64,000 nucleotides of DNA from Peltaster fructicola (taxonomy: Eukaryota; Ascomycota; Dothideomycetes), in NCBI GenBank assembly GCA_001592805.2, contig CP051140.1, forward strand, positions 931,501 through 995,500, read 5' to 3'. Shown piece after piece: positions 24,765 through 36,297 of this stretch. Position 1 is the first letter of the stretch. Each line of letters starts with the position of its first letter. The notes beneath the pieces were generated by a model, which saw nothing but the letters and a program-made list of their open reading frames with translations, searched no databases and was not told the origin of the DNA. Position numbers and translations under genes: made by a program.

Positions 24765-26139
24765 TTACAGCACCAATCGACCTGGATCTTGCTCGAGAGC
24801 GTACTTCATGCGTTCCAGATAGATCATTGCTCGTTCTTCTTCGCCAGACTTGGCGACAACACTGAAAAGGTTCTCGCTGGTGGAGGAATCTGATATTCCA
24901 ACATGTGCTGGAATGGAAGCTTTCTTGGGCTTGTTGCCTATAATGATGTCGAATATGTCGTTCTTCTTTGATGATGAGCTTTTCTTCACTGCAGCAGATG
25001 CATCGAATGTCGAGATTTGTGGGATGAAATGGCCTCGAGATGCTGTTCGTGACGAGTACGGGATGCCAAGCACTGCATTGAACAGGTCTTCAGATGTCGA
25101 CTTTGCTGGCTGTGTGAGTGGGAGCTTCTCGTTTGCAAGTTCTGACGCCCTCGCGATGAAGACGCTGAGCGGCAGGGACGTGTGCAGCATTGTCTCCATA
25201 CGCTTCTGAGTAGCCACAACTGCCTCTAGTGAGATTGGCAATGCCAGCTCGGTTTCTGACGGGACCTCTGGCTCATGCGCCGCTGCTGGTGTTTCAGCTG
25301 GCTTTGGAGGTGGTACTGCGATCTGTATATTGGAGAGATCGAGGTGGGAGAGCTTGGTCAGACGAGCCGATGCTTCTGCTGGGTAATCCTTACTGATCTT
25401 GCCCAGATATGCTAGGACATCACCTTTCAATAGTCGTCCACTTGGACCAGACGCTGGTATCTCCTCTGCTGTAGCATCCGACAGACCATTCTGGTGCAGC
25501 AGATGTTGCACAGATGGGTACAGCGGATACTTCTGCTTGCCTGTCTTGCTGCCATGTGTAGATTTCGATGACGACTCTGTGCCCTTCTTCGCCGGCTCTT
25601 GTTCTGATTTCTTCTCCTCCGTCTTTGCTGACTCTTCTGTGGCTGTCTCCTTACCTGTCATCGTCTTCTTCTCCTGCGCAACATCTTTCGCCGGTTGTCC
25701 CTTGGCGGTGTCGTCCTCGGGAATTTCCAAGCTGCTCACATCATCGCCAGCTTCAGCTGTTACCGCGATCCGCGAGCCGACCTGCACTGCCTTGCTACCA
25801 TCTGGCGACATGATCTTCATGAGAACGCCGTCCTCCTGCGCCTCGACGTCCATAGTCGCCTTATCTGTCTCGATCTCGAGCAGGACATCACCTGCACTAT
25901 AGCTATCTCCCTCTTTGACTCGCCATTGCGCAATGTTGCCCTCGGTCATGGTTGGCGATAGTGCTGGCATTGTGAAATTTGTTGCTGCTCTGTCTCGCGC
26001 TGTGTATGTGAATGCTGTCTACAGTCAGTCTGCTGCGCTCGAACATGTCAGTGAGCATACCTCTTCGAGCTGCATGGCTGCTGGCGTATTTGGCCGCAGC
26101 TCGCGCTGACAGTCGCATGCTCTGCAGGACTGTCGCCAT
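24765..26139 (-). CDS. PDX1: Pyruvate dehydrogenase complex protein X (E3-binding protein)
   Basis: Two exons, 26061-26139 and 24765-26014 (46-nt intron), encode 442 residues. Protein X holds dihydrolipoamide dehydrogenase (E3) on the mitochondrial pyruvate dehydrogenase core. Order: presequence (MATVLQSMRLSARAAAKYA), lipoyl domain starting MPALSPTMTEGNIAQW with the lipoyl lysine in ETDKATMDVE, an acidic/lysine-rich linker, and a peripheral subunit-binding domain (SVQHLLHQNGLS ... GRLLKGDVLAYLG). The C-terminal part lacks the HxxxDG acyltransferase site of E2, so it is X and not E2. An upstream in-frame ATG at 26166 exists; 26139 gives the better presequence. Confidence 0.92.
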
Positions 26140-26499
26140 GGCTTCGATAAGAAGCGTGAGTAGCAAGATAGAATACTATGATCTGAGAGAGGGAAAATTG
26201 CTCAGGTTGAATGCTGGTCCACCATGCTGGGCTATTGTTGAGGACGTCCAAGCTTCATGTGACCGGAGAAGTCCCGATGTGGACGGACGTCACTCAATAG
26301 CGACACAGCTGGGTGAGCGAACATCGACAGTTCTTCTGCGTTGCACACAGAAGTAGACTCAGCGAGTGATCTCATACAATCAAATCGATGGGAGTGATGC
26401 ACTGACCATGCAGCATCCGATATGCACCTTGACACGAAAGCAAAGCTACGGCTCGAAAACCAACTGTTCCCTGCTGCAACATGAACTTCGCACAGCTTC
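26140..26499. promoter_or_regulatory. Divergent region between PDX1 and the HET gene
   Basis: About 360 bp, no gene seen. Should contain the PDX1 promoter. Confidence 0.4.
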
Positions 26500-28538
26500 A
26501 TGCGAACCATCGCCATGAAGTATTCAGGGTATCGGACACTTGAGGCCTCACTCAAGGAGATCCGCCTTTTACAGATCCTACCCGTTCATGGCTCAGCATC
26601 AGATGATGGACTGGTCTGTTGCCAACTGCTCCATGCCGACCTATCCGCTTCGACAACACCTACATATGAGGCAGCTTCGTATGTATGGGGCTCACCTACA
26701 TGTACAGCTGTCATTCAGCTTGATGGCTTTGAGGTAAATGTGCCGGCCAGCGCTGAGGCTGTTGTTCGAGCATTCAGGTCGCACAAACAGATGAGACTGA
26801 TCTGGATAGACGCAATCTGTATCAATCAGGATGATGTGGACGAACGATCATCACAAGTGTCCCTGATGTCCGATATATACAGTCTCGCGAGTAGGACCAT
26901 CGCCTATCTGGGTCCTCCGTCTATACACGACGAACAGGCGTTGCTCGAACTCAGCGAAGTTCTCGACGATATGTATGAGCACGACGACTATGAAGACTTA
27001 CTGGTGGAGTACGAGAACGTGGGCCTTCCAATGTCCTCCTGGTACCGCCAATCCTACGACGCATTGGTTGATGTAATGTCTCGGCCGTGGTTTAAGTGGA
27101 GGTCCTGAGTCTTCGATGAGGTGTGGAGCTGACTTGGTCTGCTAGACGATTGTGGATATTGCAAGTGGCTGTCATGCCACCAGCCAGCCAACTCTCAAAT
27201 GGAATGCGCTATCCGTCTCCTTCACAACTCCAGCAACAGAATGCTATGCCAATGCTGCAGCACGGCTTGCTCGCGCTCTATGCTTTGGTAAACAATCCTG
27301 CGATCTCGACGACCTGTTACGCGCATGCCGATGGCTGATGCTGAAGACGCCGTTCAATGAGCAGTTGATTCCTTGCTCGCGGATGGCTAGGTACTATGAC
27401 CGGGAGTATGGCAGCATACGAAGAGACCACCAGGGTCTGAGAACAGTATGGTCGCTGTGGTGCTACGCGAATATACTTGAGACTACCGACCCTCGAGACA
27501 AAGTCTTTGCGATTTATGGCCTGCTGGAAAGGCTGCCAAAGGCGTCGACGACAGCACGACGACAAAGGAATGGATTGGACGGCATAGGCAGTGTGCTAGT
27601 CATAAAGGAGCACTCTACAGCCAATCCGCAACGACAGAGCGACTTGGACTTCGTTATCCAACTTGCGAAGCCAGACTGTTCCAAGGACGCTGGTGCGGTG
27701 TATCAGAGTGCTACTAGAGCTCTAATGTGTGCATGGCCGAGCTCTTGGGTTCTCTCTCAGATCAAACACAGCACTCCCGCAGATGTCAACGATGTAAGAT
27801 ACGCATCGTGGGCAATCCGCCTTGATCGCTCCCTCACAGAAGATGCCTACTACCAAGAGGTCTACGAGACCTGGCACGATGCAGCTCGGTCGTTGAACTC
27901 CACGACATACGACAAGCATGTGCACGCTGATACGGTGCTCCAAATGGAAGGATTGCAGTACGACCATGTTGTGGAGCTCTTCGATCTCATGCCTGTCTTG
28001 CTCGAGCAGCTGACAAAGACGCGACGGGTAATCTCGCTCTGGCGGCAGGCCTTCGATTGGACACAATCACGACACACAACTGCTGGCGAGATAGTCACGG
28101 CCACGATGACAGCCGAGTGTCTTGATATGGCGAATGTGGAAAGGGTGAGGCCCGCTTGGCTCACAGCTGTCTCGGCCATACTGTTCGAGAGATCGGACGA
28201 GAAGAGAGAGGCCACTGAGCTTGACACCGCTGTAGAGTCTTCGCTCGAGGTTCGATGATCGATTGCTGCATGAGTTCGTTGATGCCGCGGACGAACGCTG
28301 TCATGGTGCCGTCCTCTTTATCACAGCCAAGGGTAACATCGGCTTGGGCACACTTGCAATGACTGTCGGCGACACAGTGAACATCGTTGCAGGCTGTAAG
28401 AAGCCAATTGTTCTTCGTACATACGGAGGCGAGCATAGGTTCGTGTCGGAGTGCTACATCAATGGTATCATGACCGGCGAGGCTGTGACAGAGCTCCTAG
28501 CGACGGGACATCAAGTAGTCGAGTTCAAGATCGTCTAA
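26500..28538 (+). pseudogene. HET-domain (heterokaryon incompatibility) gene, apparently broken
   Basis: HET proteins trigger incompatibility cell death when unlike fungal strains fuse. The HET domain is clear: YEAASYVWGS, LIWIDAICINQDD, MSDIYSLASRTIAYLGP, then, across an intron at 27096-27145, FKRLWILQ. The central part (KWNALSVSF; DPRDKVFAIYGLL) and the usual C-terminal segment (LFITAKGNIGLG ... SECYINGIMTGEA, to 28538) are also present, but the parts lie in different frames, with about two frame breaks. All blocks of a full-length HET protein are present in order, so decay is recent or the breaks are sequence errors. It stands head to head with PDX1. Confidence 0.7.
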
Positions 28539-28893
28539 TGCTTGCCGGATGTGAGGCTCAGCGGCCCTGTGTTTTCCTTGCCAGTCGAGCCTTCTTGCCA
28601 TGAGATAGCCTCGAAGCAAACCACGTGCTTAACAGAGCACTCACGTGAGATACTGCTTGTCTCAAGATCGCTTGGAATAGGCCTGTAATGTGTTTTAGAT
28701 ATCGCAATCTGTTTATATAGGAGGAGCACGGGGATGTATTTGTTGAAGCCAATGGCCGCTGCACGGACCGCCCTCAATGATCAATATCTTCTCGATCACC
28801 ACCCCGAACCCAGTCATCGTTACTCATCTTACAACGACAAGCAAGGTCACTCGAGAGACGTAAGAGAAGTGCGGCATCGATGCTTGTGAATGA
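28539..28893. other. Intergenic, HET gene to membrane-protein gene
   Basis: About 355 bp; no gene seen. A TATA-like ttatatagg lies near 28714-28722. Confidence 0.4.
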
Positions 28894-29871
28894 ATGCACA
28901 ACACGAAGTTGATGTTGGCACAATCCCTAGCAAGGCGCATCCATCGCCACAATGTTTGGCATCACAACTATCAGCAGTACTTGAGCAGAACCACGACCGC
29001 TTCCTATGCATCACAACGACACGTCGGCAAGCATCGAGCCAAGTCGGGGCGTATAGAAAGCCCAGAGCGAGAAGTTCGCGGTCAAGCTGCATCACTACCA
29101 CCAGCTCCCAAATACGCTCCGGCACCGCAGATCGATGAGCGGGAGCAGCAAATTATCGAAGCCAAGAAGTTGCTAGGTGAGCACGATGAGATTATACTCT
29201 ACAAGTCAACGGGACACGGCTCGCTGATGGTGTGGTCGCTCCTTGGTGGCACCACGTTCTCAACCATGGCCTTCAACACTGCTGCTGGTATCATGACTGG
29301 TGGGCCATTTTCCATCTGGCTTCAAGTACCGACGTTGGGCGGTTGCGCCTTGGCTCTTGGGATGGGTTTCACCATGTATATGACGACGACAAGGACGATA
29401 CAGGACGTCCGACTGGTGTGCACACCGGATAAGCAGTACAAGCTACGGTTCGACACGAAATGGCGAGCATACTTCTGGGAGCCGAAACGCTTCGAGGTGG
29501 CGCTCAATCGCATCGCCACAGATCGTGCCATACGCGACATCGACACAGCTATGTACACTGTAGACATCAAGGATCGCTTCGAATGGACCGAGTTTGAGGA
29601 CAAGCAATCATCTGCGTTCAGGCTCGATCGTACTTTACGATCTTTCAAAGAGGGACTGATGAATGGCTGGTCGCTCTTAAAACGAGATGTTGGCAGGATG
29701 TTCGTGCGACATGGCATGATGATCGTCCGGATCGACGACAAGAACTGGAAAATGGATATGTGGCATGCCACAATGTTGGACAAGGGCGTTCCTCTAGCTC
29801 AGCTTGTCAAGGAGGACAAAGATATCAAGAATTCTTTGGCCGGCATAATCAGGAGATCATTTGGCTCTTGA
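28894..29871 (+). CDS. Predicted mitochondrial membrane protein, unidentified
   Basis: Single exon, 325 residues. Not firmly recognised. The first ~60 residues are basic with almost no acid (SLARRIHRHN; SRTTTASYASQRHVGKHR), as in a mitochondrial targeting sequence. Two hydrophobic segments follow at roughly 108-135 (GSLMVWSLLGGTTFSTMAF) and 142-165 (IWLQVPTLGGCALALGMGF), then a soluble domain rich in aromatic and charged residues (LRFDTKWRAYFWEPKRFEV). The layout, targeting sequence plus two close membrane spans plus a matrix or intermembrane domain, resembles TMEM186/TMEM223-type assembly factors, but this is an analogy, not a match. Confidence 0.7.
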   Translation: MHNTKLMLAQSLARRIHRHNVWHHNYQQYLSRTTTASYASQRHVGKHRAKSGRIESPEREVRGQAASLPPAPKYAPAPQIDEREQQIIEAKKLLGEHDEIILYKSTGHGSLMVWSLLGGTTFSTMAFNTAAGIMTGGPFSIWLQVPTLGGCALALGMGFTMYMTTTRTIQDVRLVCTPDKQYKLRFDTKWRAYFWEPKRFEVALNRIATDRAIRDIDTAMYTVDIKDRFEWTEFEDKQSSAFRLDRTLRSFKEGLMNGWSLLKRDVGRMFVRHGMMIVRIDDKNWKMDMWHATMLDKGVPLAQLVKEDKDIKNSLAGIIRRSFGS

Positions 29872-30010
29872 GCCCGTGTTTTCATGTCAAGCACCCAGCT
29901 GTCATGCCACATGGTGGACATGAGGCTCTCCTCGAGACAGTCCCGTACAGTATGCAACCCATAACACATCGAGTCTGGCATCTTCATCATTCTTTCCGTG
30001 TTGGGTGTTG

Positions 30011-31136
30011 TTACTGGCCAAGCAGGTCTCCGAGTTGATCAACATATGCACTCGGCACGACAGCTGCACCCTCCGCCAGGAAGTCCTCCTTCTTACTCAC
30101 GCCTGTCAGGACAACGAGTGTGCCACCAAGACCGCCCTTGATACCAAACTCAATGTCAGTGTTGAGCCGATCGCCGACCATGCAAGCTTTCTTCCTGTCG
30201 AACTGAAACTTGCCCTCAATGGCGTCCATCATAGCCTGGCTAGGCTTACCAAGCGCAAGAGGCTCCTGGCCAGAAGCCTTGATCAAGGGCGCAGTCATTG
30301 ATCCTGCTCCTGGAAAGAGACTACCAGCTGAAGGCAGCGTAGAGTCGATGTTGGTTGCAAGAAACTTGGCGCCACGTCGCAGGTATGCCATGCCGAGTGC
30401 TGTCTTGAGATATGAAGGGTGGAAGTCAAGTCCTGCCAGCACAACAGCCACATCGTCGTCAAGCGAGGACCCATCAGCGATGGTCTTGTAGTCTTCAGGT
30501 CGGATGTCCCGTCTGAGTTCGGGATCAGTACCACCACAGTATCGGACAGACTCAGATTGGAGCTCTTGCTCGACGCCGCTCTCTCCTAGGACAAAGACCT
30601 TGTTCTTGGGTGCTTGCAGCTTGAGGATTCGTGAGATGTAAATGGCAGCACTGTAAGAAGAGCCGAAGACTTCGTCCTGGACACCGTCAGCATTGCCTTG
30701 TGAGTGACATTCGTGGCCTGCTTGCCTCTTTCGCACTGATGCCCATGCCATCGAATTTCTTCTTGTAGTCCTTGCGTGACTTTGTGCTGTTGTTCGTGAC
30801 GAACACCAGCTGCTTGCCTTATTCGTGTCAGACGAAATACTATCGGAAGAAGAATAGACCTCTGACCTTTCTTCCGGAGCATGTCTATCGTCTCAGGGAT
30901 GTGTGGGAACGAATGATCTCCCGACCAAAGCACGCCTGCATTGTCAGCACAAAGGACCACCGTTGTGACAGCCACACAAGCTATGTCATACCATCGCAGT
31001 CGAACAGGAACGTCTGACGAAGTGATCAGTGTGTATACTATGTATGGTGAGCAGGACGTACATCAAATTGGTCGACGAAAGCATCGATAGCAGCCTTATC
31101 ACCAGTCAGATATTTCGCGCCGGCCGAAGACGACAT
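30011..31136 (-). CDS. PHO13: HAD phosphatase, 4-nitrophenylphosphatase/Pho13 type
   Basis: Five exons: 31062-31136, 30992-31013 (only 22 nt), 30867-30935, 30726-30817 and 30011-30676, encoding 307 residues. Pho13 and its mammalian counterpart phosphoglycolate phosphatase remove toxic side products of glycolysis in the cytosol. HAD motifs: FLFDCDGVLW (nucleophile Asp), [11 protein letters not shown] (Thr), ALGKPSQAM (Lys) and [13 protein letters not shown] (metal-binding Asp). Four introns of 48-56 nt; the one at 30677-30725 starts with GC, not GT (GCAAGC), with a GCTGAC branch point, a valid minor class. The DCDG motif is split across an intron, so the exons must be joined to see it. Tail-to-tail with the membrane-protein gene. 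Confidence 0.9.
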
Positions 31137-31614
31137 GATGTTGCGTCGGTGGTCAGAAGGCGAGTATAGAAGAACCCGAGCACTGGACGTGAACTCTCTC
31201 ACAGCAGTAGAGGGTTGTGAAGGTGTAATAGTCTGACAATGGAAATGAAGATGTCGTCCTTGTTGCTGTCCTCAGCGATGTTGCGTTTCTAGCGTGATAA
31301 TGCCAAGCTATATCCATTCGTACGCCTCGATTTTCCGCATATGCTACACTCATGCTGCATGTCATCTCGAGTTGACATCATATGTAGGAATGTAGTGCCC
31401 TGAGCACGGCTACTGCAGCACAAAGACCGCGATGAAAAGGGATGCAATGTGCATGAAGACAGCAACGGCTGTCGAAAATTTGGTATTGAGGTATGCATAT
31501 CTATCCTCTACTGGTATCACTCATCATTTGGTGCATCTGTACACCGGTCGAACACATTTCGACGTATAATGCAATAGGGTGCTCTTCTCTTGACTAGACT
31601 TCACACTTCCTGCC
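31137..31614. other. Intergenic, PHO13 promoter and esterase 3' region
   Basis: About 480 bp; no gene recognised. Confidence 0.4.
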
Positions 31615-32548
31615 TTACTGCAACTTCCACTTGCTGAAGAAGTCTACGATGACAGTGGTAGCATTGAAGGTATAGTGGCCCATTGGGCACTTGTCTGAAG
31701 GCTCAGGACAATCGCTGTTGGGTAGGGTACTTGGCCAGACGTGTCCAAAGTTGTTCTCCTTGTAGTGAGTGACAACATCAGCATATCCATCTCGAGACCA
31801 GCTCGACTTCTGCACAAGATCGAATGGGTTCGATACCACTGGCTGGGCTGAGCTTGGCACACCGTCGCGAGAGAGCCAGTCGTGCACCCACTTGTCGATT
31901 GGGTATGTGGACTTTGCGTCAGTGTCGCCATCCTTGCCATCGTACGGGATGGTGGTATCGTTCAGGCCGTGGAAACTGAGGAACGGTACGACTCGGCCTG
32001 GGTTGCAGTTGCGGGCGAGTTTGTCCTCGTAGTAAGCACCGCTGACACCAGCGAAGGCTGCGAAGCTAGCTGCAGTCCTTGGGTCGCAGGCCAGGAGGTT
32101 AGTAAGGCCACCTCCGTTGCTCTTGCCGCTTGCGTAGAGCCGAGACTTGTCGATGCAGAGCTTGTCGTCGAGCCACTTGAGGATGTCGAGAACGAAGTCG
32201 ATATCGTTCGGGGAGTCCTCAGAAACGCCAGGGTGAGATAGCCAGTATCCATCTTGTCCTTCTGGGTAGACTGCGATGCCTGATGGGTTGAAGTATGGGT
32301 CCGAAAGACCTGAGAGTTTCTCTTGGCCTAGAGCGTCCTTGCCGGCGCCGTGGAAGGAAAAGTAGACCTTCGTTGCCGAGTTCGTCTGGTAGTTGGCAGG
32401 AATGTGAACGTAGTAGTCTCGGCCGGAGTCTGTCGTGAACTTTGTGTGCTGTCTTTTGAAGGCCATCTGCCAAGCTGCTGCCACAGCCGTTGGCGGCAAC
32501 CAGTGCCGCCGAGGAAGCGAGAAGTGTGAATGTAGTGGATGGCTTCAT
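31615..32548 (-). CDS. Secreted feruloyl esterase-like (CE1) hydrolase, frame broken near the N-terminus
   Basis: Enzymes of this type release ferulic and related acids from plant cell-wall xylan. The ATG at 32548 gives a clear signal peptide (TFTLLASSAALVAANG) followed by CGSSL, as in family members, but the mature domain lies in another frame. The domain, open from about 32499 to 31615, has GRDYYVHIPANYQ, VYFSFHGAGK, the nucleophile elbow SGKSNGGG, AGVSGAYYEDKLARNC, and a histidine in NNFGHVWP, as expected of the Ser/Asp/His triad. A single extra base near 32450-32460 would account for the break; no intron with valid sites does. Either the gene is recently inactivated, the sequence has an error, or translation begins inside and the product stays in the cell. 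Confidence 0.75.
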
Positions 32549-33336
32549 GTTGTGAATGTGAAGGATATGTCTTACCATGCAGCAGGGTACCCAATGCCTT
32601 CTTATACTACGACAGTGATCTGCATCGTGTCGTCTTCTGATCTACAGAGGTAGTAGCCAACCATGTTGCGCCCCAGAAGAAGATACGACAGGGTTAGCAA
32701 CAGACTGTTGTGCCTCAAGAGGACAACCCACGCGCCCATGCTCGGGCTATGCAACAAGCTGTTGGTCACAACGTAGCATCTGCTCAGTTGTGTAAGTTCA
32801 AGCTCGACCTCTAGAGCTGAATAGGTCTCGGCTAGCTGACAGAGAGCTGTACGACACGAGAGAGAGATGACATAGACTCGTGTCGATCAAGGACAAGGTG
32901 GGAGAAGGATGTCAGACGAGGCGCTGGTTAGCCGGCTGATCGACAGCGCGATGGACCCTGTCGAGTGAGCCGGGCTGAAGACACGTTATGGCTTGTCTTC
33001 ACCAACGCCAACGACGTACACTATACCTATTGAGTCTCTGGATCCGCAGACAGGGTGTTAGTAATGTAGTGATCGTATAAAAACATAACCGGCAAGTTTC
33101 GGAGAGGTGGCAAGATGATCGGCTTGCAAGGTGGTATCTTCACAGATTGGCATGCTTCGAGACTGCACGTGGAAGGATGCAAAAGCTTAGGGAAGCTTGC
33201 TCAGCAGATACGATGCTACATGGAATGACGATAGGCTGAAAAGTGGTTGTCTTAGGCTGCTTAGCAAGATATGGGTCGAGGTAGTGCAGCGAAACAGCCA
33301 CAAGGTAGTATCCGTATATGTGCACCGACAGCTTGC
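32549..33336. other. Gene-free stretch between the esterase and the next minus-strand gene
   Basis: About 790 bp; only short open frames and no recognisable feature. Confidence 0.4.
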
Positions 33337-34994
33337 TTATGCTCGTCCCATAGTCGACCGCAAATCTGCAGCGACCTGATCAATGAGCAGCAGCAGCTCT
33401 GGTACTGTAGGTCCGGATGTCAAGTTAGTCACCACTTGGCTCAACTGACCATTCTGCTCAATTATGATGGCTCCGATCTGTCCGGGCAAGTCTCGAGTCA
33501 CCACAATACTTCTCTGTCGTGCAAGCCTCTCTTGCTCTTCTTCTCGACGGCGGATCGCTTGCTCGGCAGCACAGTCAGGACACACCTTGTCCAGATCCAC
33601 TGTCTGTACGATATTGACTCCCCATGGACTCGCCGTCTCAGCTTGAGTAGGGCTCGACAGGCCAACAGGTATGTAGGTACCAGATATGCTGCGCACTAGT
33701 CTGTTCAATGTCGGTCGAGGCGATTGTGGTTTGGGTGGCTTGCGGCCATGGCGAGCACATTGTGTGATTGTGCCGGTGACAGTAGCCATCGGCGGTCGAA
33801 CAGTGCTGACGAGTCCTCGTGACACACTATCTCCTGCTCGGAGGTCTTCCGGACTGGAAGCAGGGTTTGTGATGATGTCCTTCACTTGCAGCTGTTGCTG
33901 CGGCTGAGGAGCATGAATTGGAAGCTCACTGTCAGCTTTGGCTGTGTTCAATGGTGTCTTAGGCCGTGCAATTGCACCATCTGCATCCCGTCGCTGGAAT
34001 CTGCGGATGTGCAAAGGAAAGACAAGCTGAGGACTGGCGGTATGAAGATTAGGATGTGAGCCGTGTCTACCAATATGAGGTATGTCTTGTCGAGGTACAG
34101 CTTCAGCGAGCTCAATATTCCTCACACGATCCGCAACTTTGACGTGCTCATCTCGTGCACCATCGACATTCGTAGTGGTCATCTGCACTCTCTGCGGACA
34201 TGGCGACTCACTCGTCCCATCCAACCAGGCATGTAATGCGGTAGGGACCAGATGTGTCGTGGTGTGCGCGTCGGTGCACTCCTGGACGGCCGTCTGCTGG
34301 AATCTCTGGATGCTGCGCTGATGATGGAAGGAGTGCGAACGTGCTCTGAAGCCCTGTCCTGCGAACGCCCTCTTTGCCATCGGACGGTCTTGACAGTACG
34401 CCACGACGCTGCGTCGAACTTTAGGCTCGCCTGCTCGACTGGTGTGCTTGCCTCGGACACGTGAGTTGTGCTTCCAATTGGCGCTTCCACTGACATGGCC
34501 TCTGATCGTGCTAAGCTCACTTGCGAAGGATATGCCGATGGCACCGGACTGGTCCCTGGCGTTGCTGCTTCTGAACCCATTGCGAGCGGCGTCATGATCA
34601 TGGGCGTGGTAGCATACGGCGTAGCATCTGCGGTCGACACCTGAGGCGTCGTGTTGCCTGTATTTGACGACGACTCGCCACTTTTCTTGCCGGCCTTGAA
34701 GTGGAAGAGAGCGATGCGAGAGGAAGAAACGCTCTTGGTCTTTTGTAGGAGTGCCGTAGGGAAAGCAAAGCTGCGGGTCGAAGCACAGCGTCTGAGCGGT
34801 ATCTCCTCCACCATCCACTCGCCCTCGTCTTCGACATTCCTCGCTCTTGCTTCCGTTGCTCGCTGCACTTCGGGACCGTGCGTGCGGGTGAGGGAGTGCT
34901 TGTCGAAGGTGATGTCTGATGAGGCCCGCCGTCGTGTCCTGCCGCGAAGATTTGATGCGCTTGTGCGGCCGCGAAGAATCGTCTTTGAGACCAT
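33337..34994 (-). CDS. Hypothetical disordered protein with a C-terminal coiled region
   Basis: Not recognised. I favour two exons: 34212-34994 from the ATG at 34994 (MVSKTILRGRTS; RRRASSDITFDKHSL; GEWMVEEIPLRRC), ending at a strong GTGAGT donor, then about 33337-34146. The acceptor is uncertain: phase-compatible AGs lie at 34183, 34147 and further down. The C-terminal exon has a cysteine pair in DKVCPDCAAEQAIRRREEEQERLA followed by GAIIIEQNGQLSQV and ends DLRSTMGRA. A 560-codon open frame that runs across the whole region in the second exon's frame is partly a shadow: its upstream half has poor composition. Roughly 530 residues, mostly polar; a regulatory protein is possible. Confidence 0.55.
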
Positions 34995-35423
34995 CGAGCG
35001 CTGGGAACATGTTAATCACCGATCAACTGTACTCAGAAGAACATACAAGTCGGAGTCGAAAGCGTTGCGTCCTGCTCGGGCCGGTATAGCCATAGTCGGT
35101 CTGAACAAAGTCGGACATCTGGAGATGATGTGTGCAGCTGATGTGACGGGACTGGTATGTGCAGTGCGTTGATGGCTGAATACATCAATGGTCATTGTTC
35201 TGATATAGCTAGATGATATTAGTGCGGCATAGTGGTAGGTGGTACAGCATCACCGAACGACTGCCAGCTTGCTATTGATGTCAGTAACAATGTAGAAAAG
35301 AATAACGCATTCGTCATTGCCGTATCTCGACGATAGATCAACCAGCAGCAGTAGTGCCTGCTTTCCTGATAGATTGCTCAATAAATGTACAATTGATTGT
35401 GGTGCGTATCAACAGAATACACT
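34995..35423. other. Intergenic, ATP16 3' side and promoter of the disordered-protein gene
   Basis: About 430 bp, somewhat A/T-rich at 35200-35400. No gene seen. Confidence 0.4.
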
Positions 35424-36297
35424 CTACTTGAGAGCAGCTTGAAGGCTCTCCAGAACCTAATTGTCATCTGTCAGTTTCTCTGCCACTCATCCGGTCAACA
35501 ACCCAAACTCACCCTCAAGCTCGATCTTAGCCTCAGCAATATCCTGCTCGCTTCCACTGCCGTTGGCAATCTTCTGTGCTTCGGCGATCTGGTTCCTCAC
35601 GTTCTCTGCGCTGAAGTCTGACAGTGCGTATCCCTCCACGGCGTTGATGCTGAGCTGTGAGTCTGGCTGCACAGTTGCGAATCCACCGGACACTGCAATC
35701 CAGGGTTAGCCCTTCGTCCACATGTGCCCACTCTCTTTTGGCAAGGACGTACGGAAAAATTGCTTGCTTCCACCAGCCTCTTCAATGACCTCGACAAGAC
35801 CTGGCTTGAGCTGCTCGATCGATGGGACGTGGTTGGCGAGGATACCCATTTCTCCTGACTCGGCTGGGATGTTGACCTGAACGCTGTGCTGTGTTAGAAT
35901 GTCTCGCGGACATCGGAAGTTTGGTGAGGAGCATACACATCTCGGGACTTGTAGATTGCCTATCAAGAAGTCAGTACATTCCATACCACAGCAGCGACCG
36001 TAATGCAACTTGTCGCAACTCTAGTCTGTGACGCGAAAGGCATCAAACAGTATTACAACATACCTGGTGAGGAAGTGCCAAACTCAGCTTGATCTTGTCC
36101 GGAACGGCGTCGGCGTAGCCACGCTTCTGAAGAGTCTTGAGCGCGGTTGGGCGTACGCGCAGAGCTGCGCGAGCGACTCTGAGGAGTTCATTGTCGATGT
36201 GATGGTGCGAAGAATCAATGGCAGCAAAACGTGAAGAAGGAGCTTGCTCAATGCTGGAATTGAGCTCGACGGGTACGACCGGCTTGAAGCGAGCCAT
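35424..36297 (-). CDS. ATP16: F1 ATP synthase subunit delta, mitochondrial
   Basis: Exons 36064-36297, 35937-35959 (23 nt), 35753-35883, 35514-35692 and 35424-35456. This subunit sits in the central stalk of ATP synthase. Conserved blocks: RGYADAVPDKIKLSLALPHQ, IYKSRDVVQVNIPAESGEMG, VPSIEQLKPGLVEVIEE, SGGFATVQPDSQLSINAVE and IELE-VLESLQAALK. Two oddities. First, the presequence LRVARAALRVRPTA is in frame with an ATG at 36297 (MARFKP), whereas the ATG that would give the normal short presequence (36191) is one base out of frame. Second, the last donor reads GAG G|GTGAGT; with canonical GT..AG removal the conserved VLESLQAALK end is lost by one base. Both fit single-base errors. Identity is secure; exact ends are not. 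Confidence 0.88.

Noticed and set aside
32700-33330. Possible gene between the esterase and the disordered protein
   Set aside because: Only short open frames on both strands, with no splice-compatible joins or domains.
34215-35019. Upstream half of the 560-codon minus-strand open frame
   Set aside because: Its composition is poor, while the overlapping frame starting at 34994 is protein-like and ends at a strong GTGAGT donor leading into the downstream half.
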